A DNA stretch of 64,000 nt from Berkiella sp964606325 (lineage in GTDB: Bacteria; Pseudomonadota; Gammaproteobacteria; Berkiellales; Berkiellaceae), in contig CAZSGE010000001.1 in assembly GCA_964606325.1 (NCBI GenBank), positions 1 to 64,000 of the forward strand, read 5' to 3'. This document shows, one piece after another, positions 63,218 through 64,000 of the stretch. The number at the start of each line of letters is the position of its first letter. The stretch's first letter is position 1. The notes beneath the pieces were generated by a model that saw only the letters and a list, made by a program, of their open reading frames with translations, ran no database searches and was not told where the DNA came from. A program made the position numbers and the translations under genes.

Positions 63218-63490
63218 ATGAAAATATGCAGACGTTGTATCGTGTCAGGCAAGGTACAAGGTGTATTTTATCGTCAAAACACCTTTGAAAGAGCGAACGC
63301 ACTGGGTTTAAAAGGTTGGGTACGTAACCTAGAAAATGGAGATGTAGAATGTTTGATTATTGGCGAAGTAGATGATGTTGAATCACTGTGCCAATGGTTG
63401 CATCAAGGGCCGCCCGCTGCGCGAGTTACTGGTGTTAAAATTTTCAATGCCCCCATGGAAATGCATAGCCAGTTTATTATCCTGCGTTAA
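63218..63490 (+). CDS. acyP: Acylphosphatase
   Basis: A 90-residue small hydrolase with the catalytic arginine in GKVQGVFYRQNT and the catalytic asparagine in GWVRNLENGDVE, both in family positions. It splits acyl phosphates such as carbamoyl or acetyl phosphate. Full length for the family. Confidence 0.93.
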   Translation: MKICRRCIVSGKVQGVFYRQNTFERANALGLKGWVRNLENGDVECLIIGEVDDVESLCQWLHQGPPAARVTGVKIFNAPMEMHSQFIILR

Positions 63491-63514
63491 AGGAAGTTAT
63501 CTAGGCATTTTACA

Positions 63515-63543
63515 TTGACATATAGTTATTAAACTAATAATAT
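63515..63543 (+). promoter_or_regulatory. Strong promoter upstream of the last gene
   Basis: TTGACA (63515-63520), 17-base spacer, TAATAT (63538-63543). The -35 is perfect and the -10 matches at four of six. It would give a leader of about 190 bases before the ATG at 63743; I see no riboswitch or attenuator pattern in it. Confidence 0.65.
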
Positions 63544-63742
63544 TACGCTAGCTTAGTAAGTACGTTAATGAGTTTATGCGACAATATTGCCCTGTGTATT
63601 TCCAGTCCTTCAAATGCGTTCATTTTTTCACGCTCGATCCTAACGTACAACTTTTTGCTGGCTATTCCTGATCTGCAAAACTACCACTTTACTTTAACGC
63701 GCTCGTTTTAAAATCAATCTATTTTGCACATTAGGCTTGAAT

Positions 63743-64000
63743 ATGCCCGAATTACTATTAACATTTAATCAATATGAAGCCATTTTGGCTCTTGAAAAAG
63801 AAGGCTTCACCCGTAATAAGTATCCACAATTATATTTTGCTATATGCCGTGTTCCCGAGCACGCATCAAAGCTTGCTCAAAGCTTTATTAAATTATTGAA
63901 AGCAAATATCTTGCCGAATGATTATCCCTCGCTTTACAAAATGATGGAAGATTATCCATTAATTGTAAGTCCAGAGAGAATATCTATTTTTCTCACCTTG
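63743..64000 (+). CDS. Start of a gene of unknown function (runs off the window)
   Basis: My translation gives 86 open codons from ATG 63743 to the end: MPELLLTFNQYEAILALEKE, then GFTRNKYPQLYF and later MMEDYPLIVSPERISIFLTL. The visible part is helical and has no signal peptide. I do not recognise a family. A near-consensus promoter lies about 200 bases upstream. Confidence 0.6.
   Translation, partial: MPELLLTFNQYEAILALEKEGFTRNKYPQLYFAICRVPEHASKLAQSFIKLLKANILPNDYPSLYKMMEDYPLIVSPERISIFLTL

Noticed and set aside
1..64000. tRNA or rRNA genes
   Set aside because: I looked for T-loop patterns (GGTTCRANNCC) and conserved rRNA stretches in intergenic regions and found none; a covariance search would be decisive.

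Overview
The window looks like part of a gammaproteobacterial chromosome of a host-associated lineage in or near the Legionellales / Coxiellaceae (a Berkiella- or Aquicella-like bacterium is my best guess, not proven). Housekeeping genes sit in orders familiar from gammaproteobacteria: metG-rnfB-nth beside a divergent mrp-dcd, rnt-pyrC beside motY, purM-purN, nrdA-nrdB and ubiC-pabB. The DNA is A+T-rich. Between these blocks lie large proteins with eukaryote-like folds: a patatin phospholipase, a U-box/RING-like protein, a 1404-residue leucine-rich-repeat protein, and a 1172-residue protein combining ankyrin-like repeats, a glycosyltransferase-like core and nuclear-localisation-like motifs. 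That mixture is typical of bacteria that deliver effectors into protozoan or animal cells.

Layout. 1-3.7 kb: the 5' part of tamA (outer-membrane assembly) overlapping a NitT/TauT-type ABC ATPase, with a fused double permease upstream. 3.9-5.9 kb: a low-complexity protein of unknown function. 6.1-9.5 kb: ubiC, pabB and a zinc-protease/RimK ATP-grasp fusion. 9.6-13.2 kb: patatin (behind a 30-bp palindrome), the U-box-like protein and an L,D-transpeptidase. 13.2-13.5 kb: a composite inverted-repeat element. 13.5-17.7 kb: nrdA-nrdB with two NrdR boxes. 17.9-25.4 kb: tetR, an S9 peptidase, two unknown proteins and an exported TylF-like methyltransferase. 25.5-34 kb: the two giant repeat proteins. 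34-39.3 kb: argD, sodB, glutaredoxin, peroxiredoxin and fadH (redox and oxidative defence). 39.6-45.4 kb: two tandem autotransporters. 45.4-59.8 kb: housekeeping operons. 60-62.6 kb: three unrelated-looking lysine/alanine-rich proteins, the first with codon use suggesting high expression. 62.6-64 kb: wrbA, acyP and the start of an unknown gene behind a near-consensus promoter.

The most interesting observations are: (i) two small hydrophobic proteins 8 kb apart that share a bacteriocin-like double-glycine leader, each placed at the 3' end of a housekeeping gene group; (ii) the ANK-like/glycosyltransferase/NLS protein with seven exact 43-residue repeats; (iii) a methyltransferase that carries a Sec signal although its cofactor is cytoplasmic; (iv) the long palindrome in the patatin promoter region; and (v) repeat elements in which conserved arms flank hairpins whose sequence varies while pairing is kept. 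No tRNA, rRNA, CRISPR array, insertion sequence or secretion-system gene was seen.
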